Shown here piece after piece: positions 20,016 through 30,543 of a stretch of 64,000 nucleotides of DNA (position 1 is the first letter of the stretch; the number at the start of each line of letters is the position of its first letter). Source of the stretch: Advenella faeciporci (GTDB lineage Bacteria; Pseudomonadota; Gammaproteobacteria; Burkholderiales; Burkholderiaceae_B); assembly GCF_014652395.1 (NCBI RefSeq), contig NZ_BMYS01000005.1, positions 526-64,525 on the forward strand. The letters are read 5' to 3'. The translations under genes were made by a program, and so were the position numbers. A model generated the notes under the pieces. The model saw only the letters and a list, made by a program, of their open reading frames with translations. It made no database searches and was not told where the DNA came from.

Positions 20016-20630
20016 TTACTTTCGTTGATTTAACGCTTTTATCAGGCCATCAATACCATTTTGCGCAATCTGTGCAGAGAACTGGTTACGGTAATTCTGG
20101 ATTAACCATATACCTTCAACACTGAAGTCATAGACCTGCCAGCCATTTGCCGCTTTTGACAGCCGGTAGTCAACAGAGACAGGACCGGAGTCTGCAAGAA
20201 TATTCGAACGAACGACCACATCATTGGCGTCGGGATTGCCGCGAAAAGGAAGGATTTCAATTTTCGTATTTGGTGACACCTGTTTGAACGCACCGCTATA
20301 AGTACGTATCAGCGTACTTTTGAAAGCGTCGACCAGACCTGATTTCTGCTCGGGTGTTGCCTGCCTCCAGGGCTGGCCGGTGGCCAGGCGGGTGGTTTTC
20401 TGAAAATCGATATGCGGCATCAACTTCTGATTGACAATCTCGTTGATGGCATTGATATTGCCACTGCGTGCCGCATTGCTTTGCTTGACAGCATCAAGGG
20501 TTTGGTTGGCAATTTGCTCAACAAATTGCGTTGGGCTTTGCGCCGCCTGGGCCGTGCCAAGCAAGCCGGCCGATACGAAAGCCATGGCGGCAAAACGCCG
20601 GGCCAACAGAAACACGGATTGGAGCTTCAT
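20016..20630 (-). CDS. mlaC: phospholipid-binding periplasmic protein MlaC
   Basis: MlaC shuttles phospholipids between the outer-membrane MlaA complex and the inner-membrane MlaFED complex. The protein has a signal peptide ending near AQA (residue 30) and the Tol_Tol_Ttg2 domain (family motifs FQKTTRLATGQPWRQATPEQ and YDFSVEGIWLIQNYRNQF). AGGAG lies 6 bases before the ATG at 20630; the longer open frame upstream has no support. The gene has its own terminators on both sides. Confidence 0.93.
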   Translation of the reverse strand: MKLQSVFLLARRFAAMAFVSAGLLGTAQAAQSPTQFVEQIANQTLDAVKQSNAARSGNINAINEIVNQKLMPHIDFQKTTRLATGQPWRQATPEQKSGLVDAFKSTLIRTYSGAFKQVSPNTKIEILPFRGNPDANDVVVRSNILADSGPVSVDYRLSKAANGWQVYDFSVEGIWLIQNYRNQFSAQIAQNGIDGLIKALNQRK

Positions 20631-20777
20631 GATTTCTCCTGAATATTCACAAAAACAAAATAATAAATAATTAAACGAACGCTTGAATGTAATGTAAACA
20701 CAAACCAACCCCCAATACATTAAGTAAATTAAGGATTTGTCAGAAAGCGTTAACAGATGGGGGCAAACTGAAATCAA

Positions 20778-20812
20778 CTGAAAAACCTCTATCTCAAGAA
20801 GAGGTTTTTCAG
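20778..20812. terminator. terminator between mlaA and mlaC
   Basis: A perfect 13-bp inverted repeat (CTGAAAAACCTCT and its complement) has a nine-base loop and A/T-rich arms. On the minus strand it follows mlaA by about 30 bases and precedes mlaC. Confidence 0.7.
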
Positions 20813-20839
20813 GCTTTGAGATTTTACGCTACCAACCGC

Positions 20840-21658
20840 TTATTCGCCGGGATCGTCGTACTGTGGTACTGATATGTCCGTACTCGCCTGTTCGGGATCA
20901 TCGTAATCGGGAACCGACAAATCGCCCGCCGCGCTGTCCTGCACTTCAGGGCGCAACTTGCTTTCAAGCAGGGCCTTGCGATTTTGCCTGTAGGCGTCAC
21001 GCACAAACGAGTATTTATCCAGGGCAACATCCTCGGCCAGCTCATCGGCATCAAGCAGGTTGCTACGTCCATCAATTACTTTAAGGCCCATAATGGCATT
21101 ACGCACGGACACGTCATTGATTGCGCCGGGCGAGGCATAGACGGCAGTACCCCCGGCAACATCACCGACAAGCCCGATACCATCACGCACGGAGCTTGGT
21201 CCAAAGAAAGGCAATACGACATAAGGACCGTTACCAACACCCCATACGCCCAGCGTGGTACCAAAATCATTGGGAATTTTGTGGGCGCCATTCATGGTGG
21301 CCACATCTATACAACCGCCAACACCCATGGTGGAATTGAACAAAACACGTCCGAAGGTATTGATTGAGTCGAGCGCCCTGCCCTGCAACATGCTGTTAAT
21401 AGCCGACCAGACATCACCCAGGTTTCCAAAAATATTCCGCACACAGGTGCGCACCGGACTGGGCATAACCGCCTTGTAACCGGTTGCCACCGGTTTGAGC
21501 AAGGCTTTGTCAACAGTCTCGTTGAACTCAAACATGCTACGGTTATAACTTTCCAGGGAGTCTTCGGGGCTGGGGTTTGGCACCGAGGCACACCCGCTTA
21601 CCAGAAACCCGACACTGGCCAGACCCAAGGTTTTTCTGACAGTTTTTTTGTTAATCAT
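20840..21658 (-). CDS. mlaA: outer-membrane lipoprotein MlaA (VacJ)
   Basis: MlaA sits in the outer membrane and removes mislocalised phospholipids from the outer leaflet, passing them to MlaC. The lipobox is VSGC with C23 as the lipidated cysteine. The MlaA domain includes YNRSMFEFNETVDKALLKPVA and FFGPSSVRDGIGLVGD. A C-terminal acidic extension of about 60 residues contains two copies of a VP(D/Q)YDDP motif, which is not part of the core domain. Confidence 0.94.
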   Translation of the reverse strand: MINKKTVRKTLGLASVGFLVSGCASVPNPSPEDSLESYNRSMFEFNETVDKALLKPVATGYKAVMPSPVRTCVRNIFGNLGDVWSAINSMLQGRALDSINTFGRVLFNSTMGVGGCIDVATMNGAHKIPNDFGTTLGVWGVGNGPYVVLPFFGPSSVRDGIGLVGDVAGGTAVYASPGAINDVSVRNAIMGLKVIDGRSNLLDADELAEDVALDKYSFVRDAYRQNRKALLESKLRPEVQDSAAGDLSVPDYDDPEQASTDISVPQYDDPGE

Positions 21659-21731
21659 GATTTTCTCTTATGAGCGTCTTGGCATTTAAAAATTTAACAC
21701 AACCATTCCGGCACTGAACATCTGCCTGATA

Positions 21732-22208
21732 TTACTGTCCATTTCCCGAGGAACCTTCCTTCTCAGCACTTGAGAACAGGAATTTACTGATTAATTCCTC
21801 AAGCACAACCGCACCCTGTGTGAACATGATTTCACTGCCATTGACCAAGTTGCTTTCTTCCGCCCCAGGTGTCAGGCCGATATATTGCTCTCCCAGCAGG
21901 CCCGCCGTCATGATAGAGGCGGATGAATCCAGGGGGAACTGGTAACGGGTTTCAAGACTTAACTCTACCACAGCCTTAAACTCCCGATTATCAAATTGAA
22001 TATTTTTTACCCGGCCCACCACTACACCATTGCTTTTAACAGCGGCCCGGGTCTTGAGGGCGCCAACGTTATCAAATTTGGCGCTCACGGTATAGGTGGG
22101 CTCAAAGCTGAAAGAGCTTAAATTACCCGCCCTTAATGCCATGAACATAAGCGCCACGGCACCCAGCAACACAAACAAACCCACCAGAAAATCGGTTTTC
22201 TTACTCAT
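21732..22208 (-). CDS. mlaD: MCE-domain phospholipid transporter subunit MlaD
   Basis: MlaD forms the periplasmic hexameric lipid-binding ring of the MlaFED importer/exporter. It has one N-terminal membrane helix (FLVGLFVLLGAVALMFMALRAG) and an MCE domain (YTVSAKFDNVGALKTRAAVKSNGVVVGRV). Length is 158-160 residues; the ATGs at 22208 and 22214 are both possible. It follows mlaE in the minus-strand operon. Confidence 0.93.
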   Translation of the reverse strand: MSKKTDFLVGLFVLLGAVALMFMALRAGNLSSFSFEPTYTVSAKFDNVGALKTRAAVKSNGVVVGRVKNIQFDNREFKAVVELSLETRYQFPLDSSASIMTAGLLGEQYIGLTPGAEESNLVNGSEIMFTQGAVVLEELISKFLFSSAEKEGSSGNGQ

Positions 22209-22275
22209 TGTCATTCATCCTGGTATCAGACACGGCCAGCAAGCCGGCCTGCCCGATACATATTTCACTCATTGA

Positions 22276-23052
22276 TTAAAACATTACTGCCGTTAACAGG
22301 AAATCAAGCCCCAAAACCGCCAGGGAGCTTCTGACCACCGTTCTTGTTGTCGCCCTGGAAACCCCTTCGGGTGTCGGCTTGGCATACCATCCTTCAAACA
22401 GGGCAATCAGCATCACGGCAAAACCAAACACCACACTTTTAATCAGGCCGTTACCCACATCGGAAAAAACATCCACCCCGTTTTGCATTTGTGCCCAAAA
22501 CGAGCCTGCATCGACATTGATCATGAGGACACCCACCACCCAGCCACCAATAATACCCACGGCAGAAAAAATGGCCCCCAGTACCGGCATGGCAATCACT
22601 CCCCCCCACAGGCGCGGGGCCAGAATCCGGCGCAAAGGGCTGATACCCATGACATCAATGGCAGCCAGCTGTTCTCCAGCCTTCATCAGACCAATTTCAG
22701 CGGTAATGGAAGTACCCGCCCTGCCGGCAAACAGCAAGGCCGTGACCACCGGACCCAGTTCACGCACCAGGCTAAGGGCCACCAATAAGCCCAGGGCTTC
22801 TTCGGACCCATACATGGACAGGGTGTTATACCCCTGCAAGCCCAGGACAAAACCCACAAAAAGTCCCGACACGGCAATAATCAGCAAGGAGTGATTGCCA
22901 ATAAAATGCACCTGATCGATAACCAGTCGCGGACGACGCAGCACAATTCCTGATTTACAGAAGAGCTCCCAGGTAAATTTGCTGAAAACACCCAGGCCAC
23001 TGATGACATTAATGATAAATGCCCCCAAGGCACTGATACTATTGAAAATCAT
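22276..23052 (-). CDS. mlaE: phospholipid ABC transporter permease MlaE
   Basis: MlaE is the permease of the Mla phospholipid transporter, with the family motif MKAGEQLAAIDVMGISPLRR near residues 123-142 and several membrane helices; 258 residues. Its ATG overlaps the mlaF stop by four bases. The usual cytoplasmic partner MlaB (STAS) is not encoded in the cluster. Confidence 0.93.
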   Translation of the reverse strand: MIFNSISALGAFIINVISGLGVFSKFTWELFCKSGIVLRRPRLVIDQVHFIGNHSLLIIAVSGLFVGFVLGLQGYNTLSMYGSEEALGLLVALSLVRELGPVVTALLFAGRAGTSITAEIGLMKAGEQLAAIDVMGISPLRRILAPRLWGGVIAMPVLGAIFSAVGIIGGWVVGVLMINVDAGSFWAQMQNGVDVFSDVGNGLIKSVVFGFAVMLIALFEGWYAKPTPEGVSRATTRTVVRSSLAVLGLDFLLTAVMF

Positions 23053-23879
23053 AAGCCCTCTTTGCGTTTTGACAACCAGCTGGAAAACGCTGGCGTATCC
23101 GGATATTCAAAAACCACCGGGCCTTGGGGCGAACCATGAAGAAACTGTTTTACATAGGCGTCTTCCGTTGCGCGCAAGTCTTCTGGCGTACCGGACGCCA
23201 GCAATTTACCATGCCCGACCATGTATACCTGATCAACGATTTGAAAAGACTCGTCGATATCATGGGTAATAAGCACCGAAGCGCAGCCAAGGCGGTCGCT
23301 GAGATTACGGATCAACTGGGCCGTCATGCCAAGCGAGATTGGATCCAGCCCGGCAAAAGGTTCGTCATAGAGTACCAATTCGGGCTCGAGCACGATTGCG
23401 CGGGCTAACGCGACACGCCGCGCCATGCCACCGGAAATTTCTGAAACGGCCAAATGAGCTGCCGCTTTCAAGCCAACCGCATCCAGCTTGTCCAGCACCT
23501 TCTCAAGGATTACCGCCTCGCTGTCTTTAGTGAGCTCACGCAAGGGAAAAGCCACGTTATCGAATACATTCAAATCGGTAAACAATGCCCCCTGCTGGAA
23601 CAGAACGCCCATGCGCTGACGGATATTACGCAGGATATTTGGACTGACACTGGCCAGATTCTGGCCAAAGGCGGTCACGACCCCTTTTTGGGCAATGAGC
23701 TGGCCAATGGCAGCCCGCAACAAGGTTGTCTTACCTGAACCGGAGCCACCTATCAGCGCGACAACCTGCCCCTTTTTCACCTGCAAATTGAGGTTGTCAA
23801 GTATCACCCGTTCTCCGTAGCCCAGCGACACGTCGGAAAATCGCAGAATGATATCTGAATCGGAAAGATGATCGTTCAA
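23049..23879 (-). CDS. mlaF: phospholipid ABC transporter ATP-binding protein MlaF
   Basis: MlaF drives the Mla transporter. It has Walker A GGSGSGKTTLL, a Q-loop (LFQQGALFTDL), the signature ISGGMARR and Walker B LVLYDEPFAGLDP followed by the MlaF-typical DPIS; 276 residues. It is first in the mlaFED minus-strand operon. Confidence 0.94.
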   Translation of the reverse strand: MNDHLSDSDIILRFSDVSLGYGERVILDNLNLQVKKGQVVALIGGSGSGKTTLLRAAIGQLIAQKGVVTAFGQNLASVSPNILRNIRQRMGVLFQQGALFTDLNVFDNVAFPLRELTKDSEAVILEKVLDKLDAVGLKAAAHLAVSEISGGMARRVALARAIVLEPELVLYDEPFAGLDPISLGMTAQLIRNLSDRLGCASVLITHDIDESFQIVDQVYMVGHGKLLASGTPEDLRATEDAYVKQFLHGSPQGPVVFEYPDTPAFSSWLSKRKEGL

Positions 23880-23949
23880 CGGGATAACCCTTAAAAATTC
23901 AAAAAAGAACCATTGTAGCTGATCAAAGTTTACGCCACATCAACTTATG

Positions 23950-23986
23950 CCAAAAAAAGAAAACCCCGAAACATCACTTCCGGGGC
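23950..23986 (-). terminator. rho-independent terminator after gltD
   Basis: On the minus strand CCCCG and CGGGG (with partial inner A/T pairing) form a hairpin followed by a long T-rich tract. It lies 38 bases after the gltD stop and ends the gltBD transcript before mlaF. Confidence 0.7.
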
Positions 23987-24023
23987 CTCTGTTGTATCTT
24001 GGGGAAATTTGCCAAACAATTGA

Positions 24024-25490
24024 TTATCTTGGTAAAACAGTCTCCCCCATTAAATACTGGTCTACCGCACGGGCACATTGCCGCCCTTCACGAATGGCCC
24101 ACACCACCAGGGACTGGCCACGACGCATGTCACCCGCAGCAAAAACCTTGTCGACATTGGTACGATAGTCTTCGGTATTGGCGCGGATATTGCCGCGCGC
24201 ATCCCTATCCAATCCAAAAGCATCCAGCACAGCTGGCACTGGCGCCACAAAACCCATGGCCAGCAACACCAGATCCGCTTTCAGCTCAAACCCGGACCCC
24301 TCAATTTCAGCCATTTTCATCTGCCCGGTCGCTTCATCGCGCAACCACTCAACGCGGGCCGCCACCAGTTTTTCAACCTTGCCTTTTTCACCCTGAAACG
24401 ATTTGGTCACAATGGCCCAATCCCGCTGGCAGCCCTCTTCATGGGAAGAGGAAGTCCGCAATCTGGCCGGCCAATACGGCCAGGTCAGTTCGCGGTTTTC
24501 CTCGTCGGGCAATTTGGACATCAATTCGATCTGGGTAACCGATGCCGCCCCCTGGCGGTTACTGGTACCCACACAGTCCGAACCGGTGTCGCCACCGCCA
24601 ATCACCACCACATGCTTGCCCTTGGCCACAATTTGACCGGTTAAGCGATGACCGGAATTGACCTTGTTTTGCTGGCGCAGAAAGTCCATGGCAAAATGCA
24701 CCCCATTAAGCTCCCTGCCGGGGACCGGCAAATCACGGGGGATCTCAGCGCCTCCGGCCATGACAATCGCATCAAACTCTTTTTGCAGTTCTTCGGCGCC
24801 AATAATCGTCAACCCGTCTTCCACTTTATCACTCGGGGCACCTATATAGGTAGAGGCGCGAAACTCTACCCCCTCGGCCTCCATTTGAGTCATACGCCGG
24901 TCAATCAGGCTTTTATCCAGTTTGAAATCGGGAATACCATAACGCAGCAAACCACCAATCCGGTTACTCTTTTCAAAGACCGTCACGCTGTGGCCGGCCC
25001 GACTCAATTGCTGGGCCGCAGCCAGACCAGCCGGCCCGGACCCCACAATCGCCACCCGTTTACCGGTTTTTTTAGCCGGAGGCTGGGGTACTACCCATCC
25101 CTTTTCCCATCCTTTATCAATAATGGCATGCTCGATAGACTTGATACCCACTGCGTCACTATTGATATTCAGGGTACAGGCAGCCTCACAGGGGGCCGGG
25201 CAAATGCGTCCGGTAAATTCCGGAAAATTATTAGTGGAATGCAGCGTGGCCAAAGCCTGTTTCCATTCTTGCCGGTAGACCAGATCATTCCAGTCAGGAA
25301 TAATATTATTGACAGGGCAACCATTAGTACAGAAAGGGACTCCGCAATCCATGCAACGCGCACCCTGTTGCTGCGCCTGCTTGTCATCCAGTGCCAGCAC
25401 GAACTCCCGGTAATGCTTGATCCGCGTACTGGCAGACTCATACGACTCGCTGATTCTTTCAAATTCCAGAAAACCTGTTGTTTTTCCCAT
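24024..25490 (-). CDS. gltD: glutamate synthase (NADPH) small subunit
   Basis: GltD oxidises NADPH and passes electrons through FAD and iron-sulfur centres to GltB. Cysteine motifs ([17 protein letters not shown] near residues 41-57 and [10 protein letters not shown] near 98-107) bind 4Fe-4S centres. Two Rossmann motifs follow: [15 protein letters not shown] (FAD) and [15 protein letters not shown] (NADPH). Length 488. AGGA precedes the ATG. It lies 18 bases after gltB in one operon. Confidence 0.96.
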   Translation of the reverse strand: MGKTTGFLEFERISESYESASTRIKHYREFVLALDDKQAQQQGARCMDCGVPFCTNGCPVNNIIPDWNDLVYRQEWKQALATLHSTNNFPEFTGRICPAPCEAACTLNINSDAVGIKSIEHAIIDKGWEKGWVVPQPPAKKTGKRVAIVGSGPAGLAAAQQLSRAGHSVTVFEKSNRIGGLLRYGIPDFKLDKSLIDRRMTQMEAEGVEFRASTYIGAPSDKVEDGLTIIGAEELQKEFDAIVMAGGAEIPRDLPVPGRELNGVHFAMDFLRQQNKVNSGHRLTGQIVAKGKHVVVIGGGDTGSDCVGTSNRQGAASVTQIELMSKLPDEENRELTWPYWPARLRTSSSHEEGCQRDWAIVTKSFQGEKGKVEKLVAARVEWLRDEATGQMKMAEIEGSGFELKADLVLLAMGFVAPVPAVLDAFGLDRDARGNIRANTEDYRTNVDKVFAAGDMRRGQSLVVWAIREGRQCARAVDQYLMGETVLPR

Positions 25491-25508
25491 GATTTTTCCT
25501 AATAACCC

Positions 25509-28500
25509 TTAAGCCACTTTCTGGCTGGCTTGTTCTGATTGCCACATTTCCGACAGCGCCCGACGATACTCAACCGGCATCACCTTTACAAACTGGCCAC
25601 GCGATACATCCCAATTGCTGAGCAGGTCGCGGGCACGGAAACTGCCTGTCAGACGAAAATGCTCTTCAACCAGATAACGCACAATGGCTTCATCAGTTTG
25701 CCGGGTATCACCACGCTTGGCGGTATGCCAGCGTTCAATCCGGGCTTCTTTTTCCTGCTCTGCATGGGGCACCACCCTTTCCAGCTCAACCATGCTCAGG
25801 TTACAGCGCTGCCTGAACCTGCCCTCGGGATCCCATACATAGGCAACACCTCCCGACATGCCGGCAGCAAAGTTGCGCCCGGTCTCTCCGAGCACTACCA
25901 CGGTACCGCCTGTCATATATTCACAGCCATGATCTCCGGTACCCTCAACCACTGCTGCAGCGCCTGAATTGCGGACGGCGAAACGCTCGCCGGCAACGCC
26001 ATTGAAATAGGCCTCACCACCCAGTGCACCGTACAGCACGGTATTGCCTACAATAATATGTTCGGGGCCATAACCCCTGAAGTCATTCGGTGAACGGATG
26101 GAAATCCGTCCGCCCGACAGTCCTTTACCCACATAATCATTGGCTTCGCCCACCAGTTCAAAGCTGATGCCATGCGCCAGAAAGGCACCAAAACTTTGGC
26201 CGGCCACACCATTGAACTGAATATGAATGGTGTCGTCTGGCAGGCCTTCATGACCATATTTTCTGGCCACTACACCTGACAGCATGGCGCCCACCGTACG
26301 ATTGCGGTTACGCACAGGAATAATGAAAGATACTTTCTCGCCCCGTTCAATCGCACTCTTGCTACGCTCAATCAATTGCTTGTCCAGGGCATTCTCAAGA
26401 CCATGATCCTGTTCTTCAGTATGATATTTACCCGTTTCGGTTTCAGGCTGGTAAAACACACGGGAAAAATCCAGTCCCTTGGCTTTCCAGTGTGTCACGC
26501 CGGCTCGCATGTCCAGCAGCTCCACACGCCCCACCAGATCGTCAAACTTGCGAATACCCAGCTGGGCCATGATCTCCCTGACTTCCTCAGCCACGAAGAA
26601 GAAGTAATTCACCACATGCTCCGGCTTGCCCTGGAATTTCTGGCGCAGCACAGGATCCTGGGTTGCCACGCCAACCGGACACGTATTCAAGTGACACTTG
26701 CGCATCATGATGCAACCTTCCACCACCAGGGGCGCGGTGGCAAAACCGAACTCATCCGCCCCCAACAGGGCACCAATCACCACATCGCGACCGGTTTTCA
26801 TTTGGCCATCGGCCTGCACCCGTACCCGGCTGCGCAGCTTGTTCAGCACCAGGGTTTGCTGGGTTTCAGACAGACCAAGCTCCCACGGTGTGCCGGCATG
26901 CTTGATAGAGGCAATGGGCGAGGCGCCGGTTCCGCCATCATGACCGGCAATCACAATATGATCGGACTTGGCTTTGGCCACACCGGCAGCCACCGTACCC
27001 ACACCCACCTCGGAAACCAGTTTGGTGGAAACGGAAGCGTCCGGGTTCACATTTTTCAGATCATGAATCAGCTGGGCCAGATCCTCGATAGAGTAAATGT
27101 CATGGTGTGGCGGTGGCGAAATCAGCCCCACGCCCGGTACTGAATAACGCAGTTTGGCAATATATTCGGATACTTTATGGCCTGGGAGCTGCCCGCCCTC
27201 GCCGGGTTTGGCCCCTTGGGCCATTTTGATCTGGATCTGGTCGGCACTGCTTAAATACTCGGCACTGACACCAAAACGGCCAGAAGCCACCTGCTTGATT
27301 TTTGAACGCAGCGAATCCCCTTTACGCAGCGGAACCTCGGCAACAATTCGCTCTGCACCCAGCACCGATGCCAGGGTATCGCCGGTCTTGATATCGCTTT
27401 TACCACTTTGCATTTCCGCACGGTAGCGCAATTCATCCTCGCCGCCCTCACCGGTATTGGACTTGCCGCCAATCCGGTTCATGGCCACCGCCAGCACGGC
27501 ATGCGCCTCGGTAGAGATAGAGCCCAGTGACATGGCACCGGTGGCAAAACGCTTTACAATCTCCTTGGCAGGCTCAACCTCTTCCAGCGCAATCGCCCTG
27601 GAAGGATCCACTTTAAATTCAAACAATCCACGAAGGGTCATGTGACGGCGCGACTGGTCGTTGATCAGCTGGGCATACTCTTTGTAGGTACGGTAATTAT
27701 TGGCGCGGGTGGCATGTTGCAACTTCGCGATCGAATCGGGCGTCCACATATGCTCTTCACCACGGATACGGAATGCGTAATCACCCCCGGCATCCAGCTC
27801 ATTGGCCAATACCGGATCATTGCCAAAAGCCTGCCGATGCAGTCGAAAGGCTTCCTCAGCCACCTCAAAAATGCCCAGCCCCTCTATATTGCAGGGTGTA
27901 CCGGTAAAGTACTTGCGGACAAGGTCGCTTTTCAGGCCAACCGCCTCGAAAATCTGTGCCCCGGTATAAGACATATAGGTTGAAATGCCCATTTTGGACA
28001 TGACCTTGTTCAGGCCCTTACCAACCGCCTTGACATAATTTTTAACGGCTTTGTCACCGCCCATTGTGGCCAGGGTTTCCATGGCCAGATAGGGATATAC
28101 CGCCTCGGCGCCATAGCCGCCCAACAGGGCAAAATGATGCACCTCACGGGCTGAACCGGTTTCCACCACCAGCCCCGTATTGGTCCGCAGGCCAGAACGG
28201 ATAAGGTGTTGGTGAATGGCTGAGGTGGCCAGCAGGGCCGGAATGGCCACATGCCCGCTATCAACCTTGCGGTCTGAAACAATCAGGATGTTAAAGCCGC
28301 TTCTGACCGCATCCACGGCACTGGCACACAGGGCGGCAATACAGGCTTCAATCCCTTCCGTACCCCAGCTTGCCGGGTAGGTGATATCCAGCTCGTGGCA
28401 CCGGAATTTATTATCGGTATAACGCTCGATTTCACGCAGGCGAGACATGCCCACGCTGTCCAGCACGGGCTGGGAGACTTCAACCCGCTGTGGCGGATTG

Positions 28501-30254
28501 ACGTTATTGATATCCAGCAGATTGGGTTTGGGACCAATAAAGGAAACCAGCGACATCACCAGTTGTTCACGGATCGGATCAATCGGCGGGTTGGTCACCT
28601 GCGCAAACAGCTGGCGAAAATAATTATAGAAAGATTTCGAACGGCTGGACAGCACGGCCAGTGGCGCATCATTACCCATTGAGCCAATCGCCTCTTCACC
28701 ATTTTTACCCATGGGCTCAAGAATAAACCTGATGTCTTCCTGGGTCCAGCCAAAAGCCTGCTGGCGATCCAGCAACGAGGCATGGCTCATGTAATCGGCG
28801 GCGTGTACCGTATCTGTGGCCGGCAAGTCGTCCAGGCGTACGCGCAACCGCTCGATCCACTGCCTGTAGGGACGGTTATTGGCCAATTGGGACTTGATTT
28901 CCTCATCATCAATAATGCGCCCCTGGTCCAGATCTATCAGCAACATTTTTCCGGGCTGCAAACGCCATTTTTTCACAATCCGATGCTCTGGTATGGTCAG
29001 GGTACCGGCCTCTGAAGCCAGAATGACCATATTGTCATCGGTAATCAGGTAACGGGCCGGACGCAGACCATTGCGGTCCAGCGTTGCGCCAATCTGGCGG
29101 CCATCGGTAAATGCCACGGCAGCAGGACCATCCCAGGGCTCCATTTTGGCAGCATTGTATTCATAGAAAGCACGGCGGTTGGCATCCATGTCGGTATGCT
29201 GCTCCCAGGCTTCGGGAATCATCATCATCATGGCATGGGCCAGCGAGTAACCCGATGTGACCAGCAATTCCAGGCAATTGTCAAAGGTGGCCGTATCAGA
29301 CTGTCCCTCATAAACAATCGGATAGAGTTTTTGCAGGTCACTGCCCAGCACTGCGGACTCCATCATGCCCTCACGGGCACGCAGCCAGTTGAAGTTACCC
29401 TTGACCGTATTGATCTCTCCGTTATGCGCAATCATGCGATAAGGGTGTGCCAATGGCCAGGCCGGAAAGGTATTGGTGGAAAACCGCTGGTGCACCATGG
29501 CCAGGGCGGAAACGGTACGCGTATCAGCCAAGTCTCGGTAATAAGTACCCACTTGGTCGGCCAGCAACAATCCTTTATAAACTACGGTACGAACCGACGC
29601 GGATGGCACAAAATACTCGGTGCTGTGGGCCAGATTCATGGCCTGAATGGCATGACTGGCGGTTTTTCGAATCACATACAATTTTCTTTCCAGCGCATCG
29701 GGCACCATCACATCGGGGCCGCGGCCGATAAACAGCTGGCGGATAACCGGCTCGCAATCACGTACCGCCGGTGACATGGGCATTTCACTGTCTACCGGCA
29801 CATCGCGCCAGCCCAAGAGAACTTGCCCTTCATCGCGCACCGCCCGTTCCAGCTCTTTTTCACAAGCCAGCCGGGAAGCGGTTTCTTTTGGCAAAAAAAC
29901 CATGGCCACGCCATACTCGCCTTCAGGAGGCAGCGTGACGCCCTGGCGTGCCATTTCATCCCGGTACAGGGCATCGGGAATCTGGATCAGGATACCGGCT
30001 CCATCACCCATTAATTTATCAGCACCCACCGCGCCACGGTGGTCCAGGTTCTCAAGGATTTTCAGGCCTTGCTGGACAATGGCATGGCTTTTTTGTCCCT
30101 TGATATTGGCCACAAACCCGACACCACAGGCATCATGTTCGTTGTGCCTGTCATACAGGCCCTGGGATCGGGGCTGCCGATGCGGCAATAAACCAATGGC
30201 AGAGGCATCAACAGACGCCTCTGTCACAATATCTTTGTTAATCAGGGTAGACAT
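25509..30254 (-). CDS. gltB: glutamate synthase (NADPH) large subunit
   Basis: GltB converts glutamine and 2-oxoglutarate into two glutamates; with GltD it is the main ammonia-assimilation route. A 42-residue propeptide precedes the catalytic C43 (HDACGVGF) of the class II glutaminase domain. The central domain, FMN-binding synthase domain ([14 protein letters not shown]) with Cys cluster [13 protein letters not shown], and C-terminal GXGXG beta-helix follow. Length 1581. GGAG lies 6 bases before the ATG. Confidence 0.97.
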   Translation of the reverse strand: MSTLINKDIVTEASVDASAIGLLPHRQPRSQGLYDRHNEHDACGVGFVANIKGQKSHAIVQQGLKILENLDHRGAVGADKLMGDGAGILIQIPDALYRDEMARQGVTLPPEGEYGVAMVFLPKETASRLACEKELERAVRDEGQVLLGWRDVPVDSEMPMSPAVRDCEPVIRQLFIGRGPDVMVPDALERKLYVIRKTASHAIQAMNLAHSTEYFVPSASVRTVVYKGLLLADQVGTYYRDLADTRTVSALAMVHQRFSTNTFPAWPLAHPYRMIAHNGEINTVKGNFNWLRAREGMMESAVLGSDLQKLYPIVYEGQSDTATFDNCLELLVTSGYSLAHAMMMMIPEAWEQHTDMDANRRAFYEYNAAKMEPWDGPAAVAFTDGRQIGATLDRNGLRPARYLITDDNMVILASEAGTLTIPEHRIVKKWRLQPGKMLLIDLDQGRIIDDEEIKSQLANNRPYRQWIERLRVRLDDLPATDTVHAADYMSHASLLDRQQAFGWTQEDIRFILEPMGKNGEEAIGSMGNDAPLAVLSSRSKSFYNYFRQLFAQVTNPPIDPIREQLVMSLVSFIGPKPNLLDINNVNPPQRVEVSQPVLDSVGMSRLREIERYTDNKFRCHELDITYPASWGTEGIEACIAALCASAVDAVRSGFNILIVSDRKVDSGHVAIPALLATSAIHQHLIRSGLRTNTGLVVETGSAREVHHFALLGGYGAEAVYPYLAMETLATMGGDKAVKNYVKAVGKGLNKVMSKMGISTYMSYTGAQIFEAVGLKSDLVRKYFTGTPCNIEGLGIFEVAEEAFRLHRQAFGNDPVLANELDAGGDYAFRIRGEEHMWTPDSIAKLQHATRANNYRTYKEYAQLINDQSRRHMTLRGLFEFKVDPSRAIALEEVEPAKEIVKRFATGAMSLGSISTEAHAVLAVAMNRIGGKSNTGEGGEDELRYRAEMQSGKSDIKTGDTLASVLGAERIVAEVPLRKGDSLRSKIKQVASGRFGVSAEYLSSADQIQIKMAQGAKPGEGGQLPGHKVSEYIAKLRYSVPGVGLISPPPHHDIYSIEDLAQLIHDLKNVNPDASVSTKLVSEVGVGTVAAGVAKAKSDHIVIAGHDGGTGASPIASIKHAGTPWELGLSETQQTLVLNKLRSRVRVQADGQMKTGRDVVIGALLGADEFGFATAPLVVEGCIMMRKCHLNTCPVGVATQDPVLRQKFQGKPEHVVNYFFFVAEEVREIMAQLGIRKFDDLVGRVELLDMRAGVTHWKAKGLDFSRVFYQPETETGKYHTEEQDHGLENALDKQLIERSKSAIERGEKVSFIIPVRNRNRTVGAMLSGVVARKYGHEGLPDDTIHIQFNGVAGQSFGAFLAHGISFELVGEANDYVGKGLSGGRISIRSPNDFRGYGPEHIIVGNTVLYGALGGEAYFNGVAGERFAVRNSGAAAVVEGTGDHGCEYMTGGTVVVLGETGRNFAAGMSGGVAYVWDPEGRFRQRCNLSMVELERVVPHAEQEKEARIERWHTAKRGDTRQTDEAIVRYLVEEHFRLTGSFRARDLLSNWDVSRGQFVKVMPVEYRRALSEMWQSEQASQKVA

Positions 30255-30543
30255 ACATGCTCCGCAATGGGTTCGGGCTAAACAAGGTTCTTTTCAGCTT
30301 TCAAGAATAAAGACAAAATCTTTATGACGCAATAAAAATAAAAGGGGTCAAACCCTATTTTTTTTATAATTATTTTTATTGAAAATAAATAAGGGACAGA
30401 TCAATTAAGATTCTGTTTTTATTGAAAATAAGCCTATTTTGACCCAACATTAAAATTTCTATTTTTCAAAAACAACCCAGATCAGACAGCGATTACGTTT
30501 ACAATTCTGTTTTATTTATCCCACCTGAATACAACACCCTGCC
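30255..30543. promoter_or_regulatory. AT-rich divergent control region of gltB and the helicase gene
   Basis: This 289-base gap has no gene and very AT-rich sequence. It contains a 16-bp direct repeat (TTTTTATTGAAAATAA at 30373-30388 and 30416-30431, 43 bases apart). It also holds an inverted pair, GGGTCAAA (from about 30338) and TTTGACCC (to about 30443), that brackets the repeats. These could be regulator sites for gltBD; no regulator is assigned. Confidence 0.45.
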
